From Pseudomonadota bacterium (GTDB lineage: Bacteria; Pseudomonadota; Gammaproteobacteria; Xanthomonadales; Xanthomonadaceae), in contig JAFAEU010000205.1 of assembly GCA_023423855.1 (NCBI GenBank), forward strand, positions 1-7,978: 7,978 bases of DNA. The letters are read 5' to 3'. A program made the translations under genes and the position numbers. Below, piece by piece: positions 1 to 7,978 of the stretch. The first letter of the stretch is position 1. Each line of letters begins with the position of its first letter. Under the pieces are notes generated by a model. It worked only from the letters and a program-made list of their open reading frames with translations, did no database searches and was not told the DNA's origin.

Positions 1-1
1 G

Positions 2-1144
2 TCGTACGCCGATGCCGGCCAGGGGCCCGCGGGTGCGCCGGGCGGCGCCCAGGGCTTCGGCGGATTCGCGCCGGAGGTGTCGGGCGCCTACGACCGCGAC
101 AGCTACGCCGCCTACGCGGGCGTGGAAGCCGACTTCACCGAGAAGTTCTCAGGCGGCGTCGCCGCGCGCTACGAGGACTACGACGACTTCGGCAGCCAGG
201 CCTCGGGCAAGATCTCGGCGCGCTACGCGTTCACCGACGCGGTGGCGCTGCGCGGCACGGTGTCCAGCGGCTTCCGCGCGCCGTCGCTGGCGCAGCAGTA
301 CTTCCAGACCATCAGCACGGTGTTCCTGCCGGGCATCGCCACGCCGTTCGAGATCCGCACCTTCCCGGCCAGCGGCGCGATCGCGCAGGCCTTCGGCGCC
401 GAGCCGCTGCAGCCGGAGGAGTCGCTGTCCTACAGCCTCGGCATCGTGCTGCAGCCGGCCCGCAACCTGTACATCACCGCCGACGCCTACCAGATCGACG
501 TCGACGACCGCATCGCGCTGTCGTCGAACCTGACCGGCGACGCGGTACGCGCGCTGCTCGAGTCGCAGGGCGTGTTCGGCGTCAACGGCGGCCGCTACTT
601 CACCAACGCCATCGACACCCGCACCCGCGGCATCGACGTCATCGGCACCTGGCGGCTGGACCTGGCGGCGAGCACGCTCGACTTCACCGCCGGCTACAAC
701 CACACCAAGACCGAGGTCACCCGGATCGCGCCGAACCCCGAGGAACTGGAGCAGAGCGGGCTTAGCCTGGAGCGCATCGACCGGGTCGAGATCGGCCGCA
801 TCGAGGACGGCTTCCCGCGCAACAAGCTGCTGCTCGGCGGCACCTGGACCGGCCAGGCGTGGACGCTCGCCGCCAACACCACGCGCTACGGCAGCGTGCG
901 CACGACGCCGAACAACCCCGCGCTCGACCAGTCCTACGGCGCCAAGTGGCTGCTCGACGTGTCGGCCAGCTACCGCCCGGACGAGCGCTGGACGCTCACC
1001 CTCGGCGCCGACAACGTGCTCAACGAGTACCCGGACGAGAACATCTTCGGCAACTCGACCAACGGCCAGTTCCCGTACAGCAACCTGTCGCCGTTCGGCT
1101 TCGGCGGCGCCTTCGTGTACGGGCGCGTCGGCTACGCGTGGTGA
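2..1144 (+). CDS. TonB-dependent outer-membrane receptor, C-terminal part (5' end outside window)
   Basis: This is the last 380 codons of an outer-membrane TonB-dependent receptor, which uses the proton motive force relayed by TonB-ExbB-ExbD to import siderophores, vitamins, sugars or peptides. The frame is open from base 2 (codons Ser-Tyr-Ala), so the gene enters from the left and the GTG at 77 is not a start. The plug domain and TonB box are outside the window. The visible part has alternating hydrophobic/polar strands rich in Tyr, Phe and Gly, the family hallmark GFRAPSLAQQYF near fragment residues 80-91, and repeated strand patterns such as ASYRPDERWTLTLGADNVLN. It ends in an aromatic residue (GRVGYAW), the usual terminal beta-signal for outer-membrane assembly. 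The stop is TGA at 1142-1144 and two hairpins follow. The ligand cannot be told from this part. The family is secure; the substrate is unknown. Confidence 0.93.
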   Translation, partial: SYADAGQGPAGAPGGAQGFGGFAPEVSGAYDRDSYAAYAGVEADFTEKFSGGVAARYEDYDDFGSQASGKISARYAFTDAVALRGTVSSGFRAPSLAQQYFQTISTVFLPGIATPFEIRTFPASGAIAQAFGAEPLQPEESLSYSLGIVLQPARNLYITADAYQIDVDDRIALSSNLTGDAVRALLESQGVFGVNGGRYFTNAIDTRTRGIDVIGTWRLDLAASTLDFTAGYNHTKTEVTRIAPNPEELEQSGLSLERIDRVEIGRIEDGFPRNKLLLGGTWTGQAWTLAANTTRYGSVRTTPNNPALDQSYGAKWLLDVSASYRPDERWTLTLGADNVLNEYPDENIFGNSTNGQFPYSNLSPFGFGGAFVYGRVGYAW

Positions 1145-1148
1145 TGCG

Positions 1149-1176
1149 CTGACGGAAGGCCAGGCCTTCCGGTCAG
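1149..1176 (+). other. Stem-loop directly after the receptor gene
   Basis: An imperfect palindrome starts five bases after the receptor stop. CTGAC (1149-1153) pairs with GTCAG (1172-1176) and GGAAGG (1154-1159) with CCTTCC (1165-1170), leaving loop CCAGG and one bulged G at 1171. No T-run follows, so it is not an intrinsic terminator by itself. It may protect the 3' end of the transcript or help the terminator just downstream. The pairing is read directly; the role is inferred. Confidence 0.5.
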
Positions 1177-1184
1177 GCGGGACG

Positions 1185-1220
1185 AACGCCCCGGCGAAGG
1201 CCGGGGCGTTTCCTGTTTCC
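1185..1220 (+). terminator. Rho-independent terminator of the receptor gene
   Basis: A perfect 11-bp GC-rich stem, AACGCCCCGGC (1185-1195) with GCCGGGGCGTT (1200-1210), closes a four-base GAAG loop and is followed by the T-rich tail TTTCCTGTTTCC ending at 1220. It lies 41 bases after the receptor stop and 119 bases before the next start. It should therefore separate the receptor from the downstream antiporter gene, which would need its own promoter between about 1221 and 1338. Confidence 0.88.
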
Positions 1221-1338
1221 CGTCGACTTCAGCCACGTGGGCGCAGCGGGCGGGATGGCGCAGCGTGTCCACCGAATTTGCCCGATCCGCCCGCATCCGC
1301 CAAACTGCCTTTCCATACCGCGGGACTGCACGGCCTCG

Positions 1339-3096
1339 ATGCATCATGACACCGACCTGATCAACATCGTCGCAGTCGGCCTTGCCGTTGCCTTCGTGCT
1401 CGGTGCGCTGGCCAACCGACTGCGCATGTCCCCCCTGGTCGGATACCTGATCGCCGGCATCATCGTCGGCCCCTTCACCCCCGGCTTCGTCGCCGACCAG
1501 GAGCTGGCCAACCAGCTCGCCGAGCTCGGCGTGATGCTGCTGATGTTCGGCGTCGGCCTGCACTTCTCGCTGAAAGACCTGATGGAGGTCAAGGCGATCG
1601 CGATCCCCGGCGCGGTCGCGCAGATCAGCGTCGCCACCGTGCTCGGCTGGGGACTGTCGGCGGTGCTCGGCTGGCCGACCCTGCACGGCATCATCTTCGG
1701 CTTCTCGCTGGCCACCGCCAGCACCGTGGTGCTGCTGCGCGCGATGGAGGAGCGGCGGCTGCTGGAAACCACGCGCGGCAAGATCGCAGTCGGCTGGCTG
1801 ATCGTCGAGGACCTGGCCTGCGTGCTCGCGCTGGTGATGATGCCGGTGATGGCCGACGTCTTCATCGGCGCCGAGGGTGCCGAGGCGCCGACCTTCGGTT
1901 CGATCATGACCACGGTCCTGTGGACCATGCTCAAGGTCGCCGCCTTCGTGACGGTGATGCTGGTGGTCGGCCGGCGCGCGATCCCGTGGGTGCTCGAGCG
2001 CATCGCCGGCACCGGCTCGCGCGAGCTGTTCACGCTGTCGGTGCTGGCGATCGCGCTCGGCATCGCCTTCGGCTCGGCCCTGCTGTTCGGCGTGTCGTTC
2101 GCGCTCGGCGCGTTCTTCGCCGGCATGCTGCTCAACGAGTCCGAGCTCAGCCACAAGGCCGCCAACGATTCGCTGCCGCTGCGCGACGCCTTCGCGGTGC
2201 TGTTCTTCGTCTCGGTCGGCATGCTGTTCGACCCGTTGATCCTGGTGCAGCGCCCGCTGGAGGTGCTGGCGACCGCCTTCATCATCATCGTCGGCAAGTC
2301 GGCCGCCGCCTACTTCATCGTCCGCGCCTTCGGCCATCCCAACACGACCGCGCTGACCATCTCCGCCAGCCTCGCGCAGATCGGCGAGTTCGCCTCCATC
2401 ATCGCCGGACTCGGCGTCTCGCTGAAGATGCTGTCGGGCGACGAGCAGGCGCTGGTGCTGGCCGGCGCGCTGATCTCGATCATGCTCAATCCGATGATCT
2501 TCCGGCTGCTCGACCGCCGGCTGGCGACGCAGAAGGCGGCCGCCGATGCCGCGGCCGCCGCGGCGCCGGCCGAGCCGGTGGAGGACGTGATCGACCGCCC
2601 GGCGCTCGACGTCGACGACCACACCATCGTCGTCGGCTACGGCCGCGTCGGCCGCCAGCTGGCGCTGTTGCTGAGGGACCGCGGCGTGCCCGTGGTGGTG
2701 GTCGAGGAGGAAAGCGACCTGGTGCACAAGGCGCGCGAGGAAGGCCTGCTGGCGGTGCGCGGCAACGTCGCCTCCGAGGCGGTGATGCACGAGGCCCTGC
2801 CCGAGCGCGCCAAGCTGGCGGTGTTCGCGATCCCGCGCGCGCTCGAGGCCGGCGAGACCATCGAGCGGATGAAGGCGGTCAACCCGATGCTGACCGTGCT
2901 CGCGCGCGCGCACAGCGAGCGCGAGGTGAAGCACCTGCTGGAGCACGGCGCCGACGGCGCGGTACTGGCCGAACGCGAGCTCGCGTTCTCGCTGGCCGAG
3001 ATGGTGATGTCAACCCCGCCCTACCGGCCGGCGCGCAAGCCCGGCGGCGAGGACGATCCGTCGCCGCCGGCGAATCCGGCGCCGCTGGCGGCCTGA
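1339..3096 (+). CDS. ybaL: YbaL/RosB-type Kef-family monovalent cation:proton antiporter
   Basis: The product is a 585-residue inner-membrane antiporter of the CPA2 (Kef/YbaL/RosB) family, expected to exchange K+ or another monovalent cation for H+. From memory it aligns closely with E. coli YbaL throughout, starting with the shared MHH N-terminus. Residues about 5-390 form the multi-helix Na+/H+-exchanger domain, with the YbaL-typical blocks RMSPLVGYLIAG, GPFTPGFVAD, MFGVGLHFSLKDL (69-81) and GVSFALGAFFAGM. E157-D158 in WLIVEDL sits where CPA2 relatives carry their QD or DD ion-site pair. An Ala/Pro-rich linker (about 400-414) leads to a cytoplasmic TrkA-N (RCK) Rossmann domain with the nucleotide-binding GYGRVG at 433-438. 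I chose ATG 1339 because it matches the family N-terminus; the open frame runs 34 codons further up with no family-like sequence. There is no clear Shine-Dalgarno, so initiation may be weak or near-leaderless. RosB homologues are linked to antimicrobial-peptide and pH tolerance; that role here is inference. Confidence 0.95.
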   Translation: MHHDTDLINIVAVGLAVAFVLGALANRLRMSPLVGYLIAGIIVGPFTPGFVADQELANQLAELGVMLLMFGVGLHFSLKDLMEVKAIAIPGAVAQISVATVLGWGLSAVLGWPTLHGIIFGFSLATASTVVLLRAMEERRLLETTRGKIAVGWLIVEDLACVLALVMMPVMADVFIGAEGAEAPTFGSIMTTVLWTMLKVAAFVTVMLVVGRRAIPWVLERIAGTGSRELFTLSVLAIALGIAFGSALLFGVSFALGAFFAGMLLNESELSHKAANDSLPLRDAFAVLFFVSVGMLFDPLILVQRPLEVLATAFIIIVGKSAAAYFIVRAFGHPNTTALTISASLAQIGEFASIIAGLGVSLKMLSGDEQALVLAGALISIMLNPMIFRLLDRRLATQKAAADAAAAAAPAEPVEDVIDRPALDVDDHTIVVGYGRVGRQLALLLRDRGVPVVVVEEESDLVHKAREEGLLAVRGNVASEAVMHEALPERAKLAVFAIPRALEAGETIERMKAVNPMLTVLARAHSEREVKHLLEHGADGAVLAERELAFSLAEMVMSTPPYRPARKPGGEDDPSPPANPAPLAA

Positions 3097-3323
3097 TCCC
3101 GGCAGGCCTTCACGGCGTCATCGGCAGCGACATCGCCATCCGACCGACCGCGCGTCATCTCGCCAACCGCTTGTCATCTCGAGCGCAGCGAGAGATCTGC
3201 TGCTTGCCGGGATCAACCAGCCTGCCGCTGTTGCAAAGCGCCCCCGCTTCGTTCGGATGACGGGCAATCCGGCCGCTCCGACGTCCGTGAACCTCCACGC
3301 CGGGCACGTGGAACGCCACCCCC
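3097..3323. other. Convergent intergenic gap between ybaL and metY
   Basis: Both flanking genes point into this 227-base gap. No classical hairpin with a T-run follows either stop codon. The main content is the inverted-repeat element at 3173-3261. A small stem-loop (CCACG 3295-3299 with CGTGG 3307-3311) lies just past the metY stop but lacks a T-tract. I see no small gene with a credible start and ribosome-binding site here. Confidence 0.6.
3173..3261. repeat. REP/MITE-like imperfect inverted-repeat element
   Basis: The left end reads GTCATCTCGAGCGCAGCGAG (3173-3192) and continues AGATCTG. The right end, read on the other strand from 3261 down to 3241, is GTCATCCGAACGAAGCGGG followed by GG. 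The two arms align over about 20 bases with a one-base gap and a few mismatches, giving an 89-bp element that can fold into a long hairpin. The left arm has its own small hairpin, TCTCG/CGAGA around AGCGCAG. GTCAT(Y)YCGAGCG-AGCGAG palindromes of this type are, to my recollection, dispersed intergenic repeats in many GC-rich bacterial genomes. Its place between convergent genes suits a non-autonomous repeat that may also act as a bidirectional transcription stop. Copy number cannot be judged from one window. Confidence 0.65.
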
Positions 3324-4613
3324 TCACACCTGCGCCAGCGCCTGCTCCAGGTCCGCGATCAGGTCGTCCACGTGCTCGATCCCCACGCACAGCCGCACGG
3401 TGTCCTCGCTGACGCCGGCCCTGGCCAGTTCCTCCGGCGAGAGCTGGCGATGCGTGGTCGATGCCGGGTGCGTGGCCAGGGAGCGCGTGTCGCCGATATT
3501 CACCAGCCGCGTGAACAGCTGCAGCGCGTCGAGGAATGTCGCCCCCGCCTCGCGCCCGCCGGGCAAGCCGAAGGTGAACAGGCCCGAGGCGCCGCCGCCG
3601 CGCAGGTATTTCTGCGCCAGCGCGTGCTCGGGATGCCCCGGCAGCCCGGCGTAGTTCACCCACGCCACCTTCGGGTGCGCCTGCAGGTACTGCACGACCG
3701 CGAGCGTATTGGCGTTGATCCGGTCCATGCGCAGCGGCAGCGTCTCGATGCCCTGCAGGATCAGGAAGGCGTTGAACGGCGACAGCGCCGCACCGGTGTT
3801 GCGCAGCGGCACCACGCGCGCGCGGCCGATGTAGGCCGCCGGCCCCAGCGCCTCGGTGTAGACCACGCCGTGGTAGCTCACGTCCGGCTCGTTGAGGCGG
3901 CGAAAGCGCGCCTTGTGCCCGGCCCAGGGGAAGCGGCCCGAATCCACGATCGCGCCGCCGATGCTGTTGCCGTGGCCGCCGAGGTACTTGGTCAGCGAAT
4001 GCACCACGATGTCGGCGCCGAAGTCGATCGGGCGCAGCAGGTAGGGCGTGGGCACCGTGTTGTCGACGATCAGCGGCACGCCGTGCGTGTGCGCGACCTT
4101 CGCCACCGCCTCGATGTCGGTGATGTTGCCCAGCGGGTTGCCGATGGATTCGACGAACACCGCCTTGGTGCGCTCGTCGATCAGCTTCGCGAACGCGTCC
4201 GGCTCGCGGTAGTCGGCCAGGCGGGCCTCGATGCCGAACTGCGGCAGCGTGTGCGCGAACAGGTTGTAGGTGCCGCCGTAGAGCGCGCTGGAGGAGACGA
4301 TGTTGTCGCCGGCCTCGGCGATCGTCTGGATCGCATAGGTGACCGCGGCCTGCCCGGAAGCCAGCGCCAGCGCGGCGATGCCGCCCTCCAGCGCCGCGAC
4401 GCGCTGTTCCAGCACGTCGGTGGTCGGATTCATGATCCGGGTGTAGATGTTGCCCGGCACCTTGAGGTCGAACAGGTCGGCGCCGTGCTGGGTATTGTCG
4501 AAGGCGTAGGCGACGGTCTGGTAGATCGGCACCGCCACCGAGCGCGTGGTCGGCTCAGGCGTGTAGCCGCCGTGGACGGCGATGGTTTCCGGTTTCCAGT
4601 TCGGATTGGACAT
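3324..4613 (-). CDS. metY: O-acetylhomoserine sulfhydrylase (O-acetylhomoserine aminocarboxypropyltransferase)
   Basis: This 429-residue cytoplasmic PLP enzyme should convert O-acetyl-L-homoserine and sulfide to L-homocysteine and acetate, the direct-sulfhydrylation route to methionine. It has the Cys/Met-metabolism PLP fold: YTRIMNPT (58-65), whose Tyr and Arg bind the neighbouring subunit's PLP phosphate; SGQAA (86-90), phosphate side; the cofactor-ring Asp184 in LIVDNT; and the Schiff-base Lys209 in SLTKY. R377 in [13 protein letters not shown] is the expected substrate-carboxylate contact. Length and the N-terminal [19 protein letters not shown] block fit MetY better than the roughly 390-residue cystathionine gamma-synthase or beta-lyase groups. 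ATG 4613 gives the normal family N-terminus; its Shine-Dalgarno is weak (GAG ten bases upstream). The frame stays open far upstream through the araC-type gene, but that is a GC-rich artefact. The gene lies 131 bp downstream of that regulator on the same strand and converges with ybaL. Use of O-succinylhomoserine is a less likely alternative. Confidence 0.94.
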   Translation of the reverse strand: MSNPNWKPETIAVHGGYTPEPTTRSVAVPIYQTVAYAFDNTQHGADLFDLKVPGNIYTRIMNPTTDVLEQRVAALEGGIAALALASGQAAVTYAIQTIAEAGDNIVSSSALYGGTYNLFAHTLPQFGIEARLADYREPDAFAKLIDERTKAVFVESIGNPLGNITDIEAVAKVAHTHGVPLIVDNTVPTPYLLRPIDFGADIVVHSLTKYLGGHGNSIGGAIVDSGRFPWAGHKARFRRLNEPDVSYHGVVYTEALGPAAYIGRARVVPLRNTGAALSPFNAFLILQGIETLPLRMDRINANTLAVVQYLQAHPKVAWVNYAGLPGHPEHALAQKYLRGGGASGLFTFGLPGGREAGATFLDALQLFTRLVNIGDTRSLATHPASTTHRQLSPEELARAGVSEDTVRLCVGIEHVDDLIADLEQALAQV

Positions 4614-4692
4614 GACGCAGGCACTCGCATGGGGAGCCGCGGACCATACCCCAGGATCGAAACGCGCGACCGGCCCGTTGCAGCGGAAACCA

Positions 4693-4738
4693 TGTCGATC
4701 CGGCATGGCCTCATGCCCGTCGCGCGTCGCCATCGACA
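4693..4738 (-). other. Nested stem-loop in the araC-type/metY gap
   Basis: On the minus strand an outer 7-bp arm TGTCGAT (4738-4732) pairs with ATCGACA (4699-4693). Inside it a 6-bp hairpin GGCATG (4717-4712) / CATGCC (4707-4702) closes loop AGGC. Fourteen unpaired bases lie on one side of the inner stem and two on the other. It begins six bases after the regulator's stop and about 80 bases before the metY start. No T-run follows, so it is not a standard intrinsic terminator. It could be a 3'-end structure, a metY leader structure or an operator; nothing here decides between them. Confidence 0.4.
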
Positions 4739-4744
4739 CCATGC

Positions 4745-5653
4745 CTACCGACCGCTGTCGCCGGCGCGGCTCGCTCCTTCCGCCGCCAGCGGCACGAAGA
4801 CGTCGGCGCGCAGCAGCGCTTCGGGCACCGTTTCCGGATCGTCCAGGAATTCGTAGTGGATCGGCGCGTCGCGCAGCGGGTAGCCGCTCCCGGGCCACCA
4901 TTCGGCCAGCACGCGATCGACGAGATCCTCCAGCCCCTCGTAGGCGCCGACGTGGCGCACGCGCGCATGGTCGCCGCCGCCGAGGGTCATCCGGCGCAGC
5001 GGTGCCGGCGGGCCGATGTCCGTCGACAGGCGGATCGCACAATCGAATTCGAACTCCTCGGGCGGCACGTCGCGATGATCGCCGAGCGGCACGCCGTGCA
5101 GGCCGACGATCGCCTCCGCGGCACCGGCTTCGGCCGCCCAGCCGAACAGTTCGCCGAACGCGGTGTCGAGATCGGCGAAGGCGCCACGGTTGCGCAGGGC
5201 GACGACCTCGAACGGGTCCACCGAGACCACTTCGACCTGCAGCGGTGTTGCGCCACCGGAGCATGCGGGCATGCCCAGCGCCGCGGCAGCGGCGGCGATC
5301 CGGTCCGGCTGGCCGCGCAATTCGCCGGGGCTTGCGTCGAACGCATCGCGGAAGGCGCGCGCGAACGCCTGCGGCGTCTCGTATCCGGCGATGCCGGCGA
5401 CCTCGCCGATCGCGGCCTGCGCATCGCCCAGCAGGTGCAGCGCGCGCAGCAGGCGCAGGCGCGCCACCGTGCGGCCCAGGGTCTCGCCGGTCAGGGCGCG
5501 CCAGACGCGGTGGAAGTGGAACGGCGAGAGGTGGGCGACCGCCGCCAGTTCGGGCAGGTCCGGCAGCGGTCCGCCGCCGTCCAGCACGTGCTGCAGGTGC
5601 GCGATCACGGCGTCGATGCGGCGGGCGTAGGCGTTGCGGGTGGTGGTTTTCAT
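4745..5653 (-). CDS. AraC-family transcriptional regulator with C-terminal GyrI-like ligand-binding domain
   Basis: This 302-residue protein has the Rob/BmrR-like arrangement of an N-terminal AraC DNA-binding domain joined to a GyrI-like small-molecule domain. The first helix-turn-helix is about residues 34-60 (LPELAAVAHLSPFHFHRVWR) and the second about 82-112 (IGEVAGIAGYETPQAFARAF, ending in the AraC-typical DASPGELR). After an Ala-rich linker (about 119-127), residues 138-290 form the GyrI-like domain: it opens VEVVSVDPFEVVALRNRGAF, contains HARVRHVGAYEGLEDL, and ends HYEFLDDPETVPEALLRADVFVPL, with the conserved Glu268 of this family. Such proteins sense lipophilic cations, drugs or other small ligands and often control efflux or detoxification; the ligand here is unknown. 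ATG 5653 is preceded by GGAG at five bases' spacing, fixing the start, although the frame is open further up into clpB. The clpB terminator lies upstream, so it needs its own promoter, which I could not place. It could read through into metY. Confidence 0.9.
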   Translation of the reverse strand: MKTTTRNAYARRIDAVIAHLQHVLDGGGPLPDLPELAAVAHLSPFHFHRVWRALTGETLGRTVARLRLLRALHLLGDAQAAIGEVAGIAGYETPQAFARAFRDAFDASPGELRGQPDRIAAAAAALGMPACSGGATPLQVEVVSVDPFEVVALRNRGAFADLDTAFGELFGWAAEAGAAEAIVGLHGVPLGDHRDVPPEEFEFDCAIRLSTDIGPPAPLRRMTLGGGDHARVRHVGAYEGLEDLVDRVLAEWWPGSGYPLRDAPIHYEFLDDPETVPEALLRADVFVPLAAEGASRAGDSGR

Positions 5654-5662
5654 CGGTGCTCC
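5654..5662 (-). promoter_or_regulatory. Ribosome-binding site deciding the AraC-type start
   Basis: Read on the minus strand, GGAG (5662-5659) stands five bases before the ATG at 5653-5651. It is the only good start signal at the head of this reading frame and matches the point where AraC-domain similarity begins, so it overrides the upstream in-frame extension into clpB sequence. Confidence 0.6.
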
Positions 5663-5720
5663 GGATGAGGGAACGGGACTCTGGCCAGGCGGCTTCGGCT
5701 GGCCCCACCCCGCGCGATCA

Positions 5721-5757
5721 ACCAAACGAAATGGGGCATGCCAAAAAGCATGCCCCA
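5721..5757 (-). terminator. Rho-independent terminator of clpB
   Basis: On the minus strand a perfect 10-bp stem, TGGGGCATGC (5757-5748) with GCATGCCCCA (5741-5732), closes loop TTTTTG and is followed by TTTCGTTTGGT. It starts 48 bases after the clpB stop and 68 bases before the AraC-type start, so it should end the clpB transcript. The plus strand has no T-run after the stem, so it works in one direction only. Confidence 0.9.
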
Positions 5758-5805
5758 CTCCAGCACCACCCGCGTTTCCGATCTTGCGCAGTTTCCCGCG
5801 CCAGC

Positions 5806-7978
<2,173 letters not shown>

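Noticed and set aside
1132..2946. 604-codon minus-strand open frame opposite the antiporter gene
   Set aside because: Its product is dominated by His, Arg, Gln, Asp and Glu in a low-complexity mix, typical of the antisense of a GC-rich gene. The plus-strand YbaL match is unambiguous.
1920..3260. 446-codon plus-strand frame overlapping the 3' half of ybaL
   Set aside because: It is an Arg/Ala/Gly-rich shifted frame of ybaL running into the intergenic repeat, with no domain or start signal.
3295..3311. CCACG/CGTGG hairpin after metY as its terminator
   Set aside because: A five-base-pair stem with a seven-base loop and no T-run on the minus strand; too weak to call.
4643..4671. TATGGT (minus strand, 4648-4643) as the -10 element of a metY promoter
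   Set aside because: The position is plausible, but no -35-like hexamer lies 16-18 bases upstream, so I do not call it.
3372..4856. 494-codon plus-strand frame opposite metY
   Set aside because: Antisense shadow rich in Arg, Val, His, Gln and Asp; no recognisable fold, and MetY motifs are intact on the minus strand.
5683..5704. Inverted repeat GGCCAG/CTGGCC upstream of the AraC-type gene as an operator
   Set aside because: Only six base pairs in a very GC-rich stretch, and AraC proteins usually bind asymmetric or direct-repeat sites; chance is likely.
4614..5708. Open extension upstream of metY, giving an apparent 794-residue protein
   Set aside because: It is the out-of-frame reading of the AraC-type gene. 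MetY enzymes start at the MSNPNW methionine, and the extension is Arg/Ala/Gly-rich without domains.

Overview
The window looks like ordinary chromosome from a GC-rich Gammaproteobacterium, most likely of the Xanthomonadaceae/Lysobacteraceae group (Lysobacter, Luteimonas and relatives). That placement is an inference. It rests on the very high GC with G/C at most third codon positions, a large TonB-dependent receptor, the closeness of the YbaL-type antiporter and ClpB to gammaproteobacterial versions, and an intergenic repeat of a kind I associate with such genomes. No phage, insertion sequence, CRISPR array, tRNA or rRNA is visible.

Layout from left to right. (1) Bases 2-1144 (+) are the C-terminal beta-barrel part of a TonB-dependent outer-membrane receptor whose start lies outside the window; two hairpins follow it, the second a clear rho-independent terminator. 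(2) Bases 1339-3096 (+) are a complete YbaL/RosB-type monovalent cation:proton antiporter with a C-terminal TrkA-N domain. (3) Bases 3097-3323 are a convergent intergenic gap holding an 89-bp imperfect inverted-repeat element. (4) On the minus strand, in transcription order, come the 5'-truncated ClpB disaggregase (7978-5806), a strong terminator (5757-5721), a complete AraC-family regulator with a GyrI-like effector domain (5653-4745), a 131-bp gap with a nested stem-loop, and a complete O-acetylhomoserine sulfhydrylase, MetY (4613-3324).

The genes do not form one pathway. The receptor imports an unknown large ligand, the antiporter handles cytoplasmic ion and pH balance, ClpB rescues aggregated proteins with DnaK, and MetY makes homocysteine by direct sulfhydrylation. 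The AraC/GyrI regulator is the only gene whose role is open; it could be co-transcribed with metY. I see no convincing new multi-gene system. The points most worth checking are a well-formed internal start site in clpB matching the position of the E. coli short ClpB isoform, the inverted-repeat element at 3173-3261, and the structured gap before metY.
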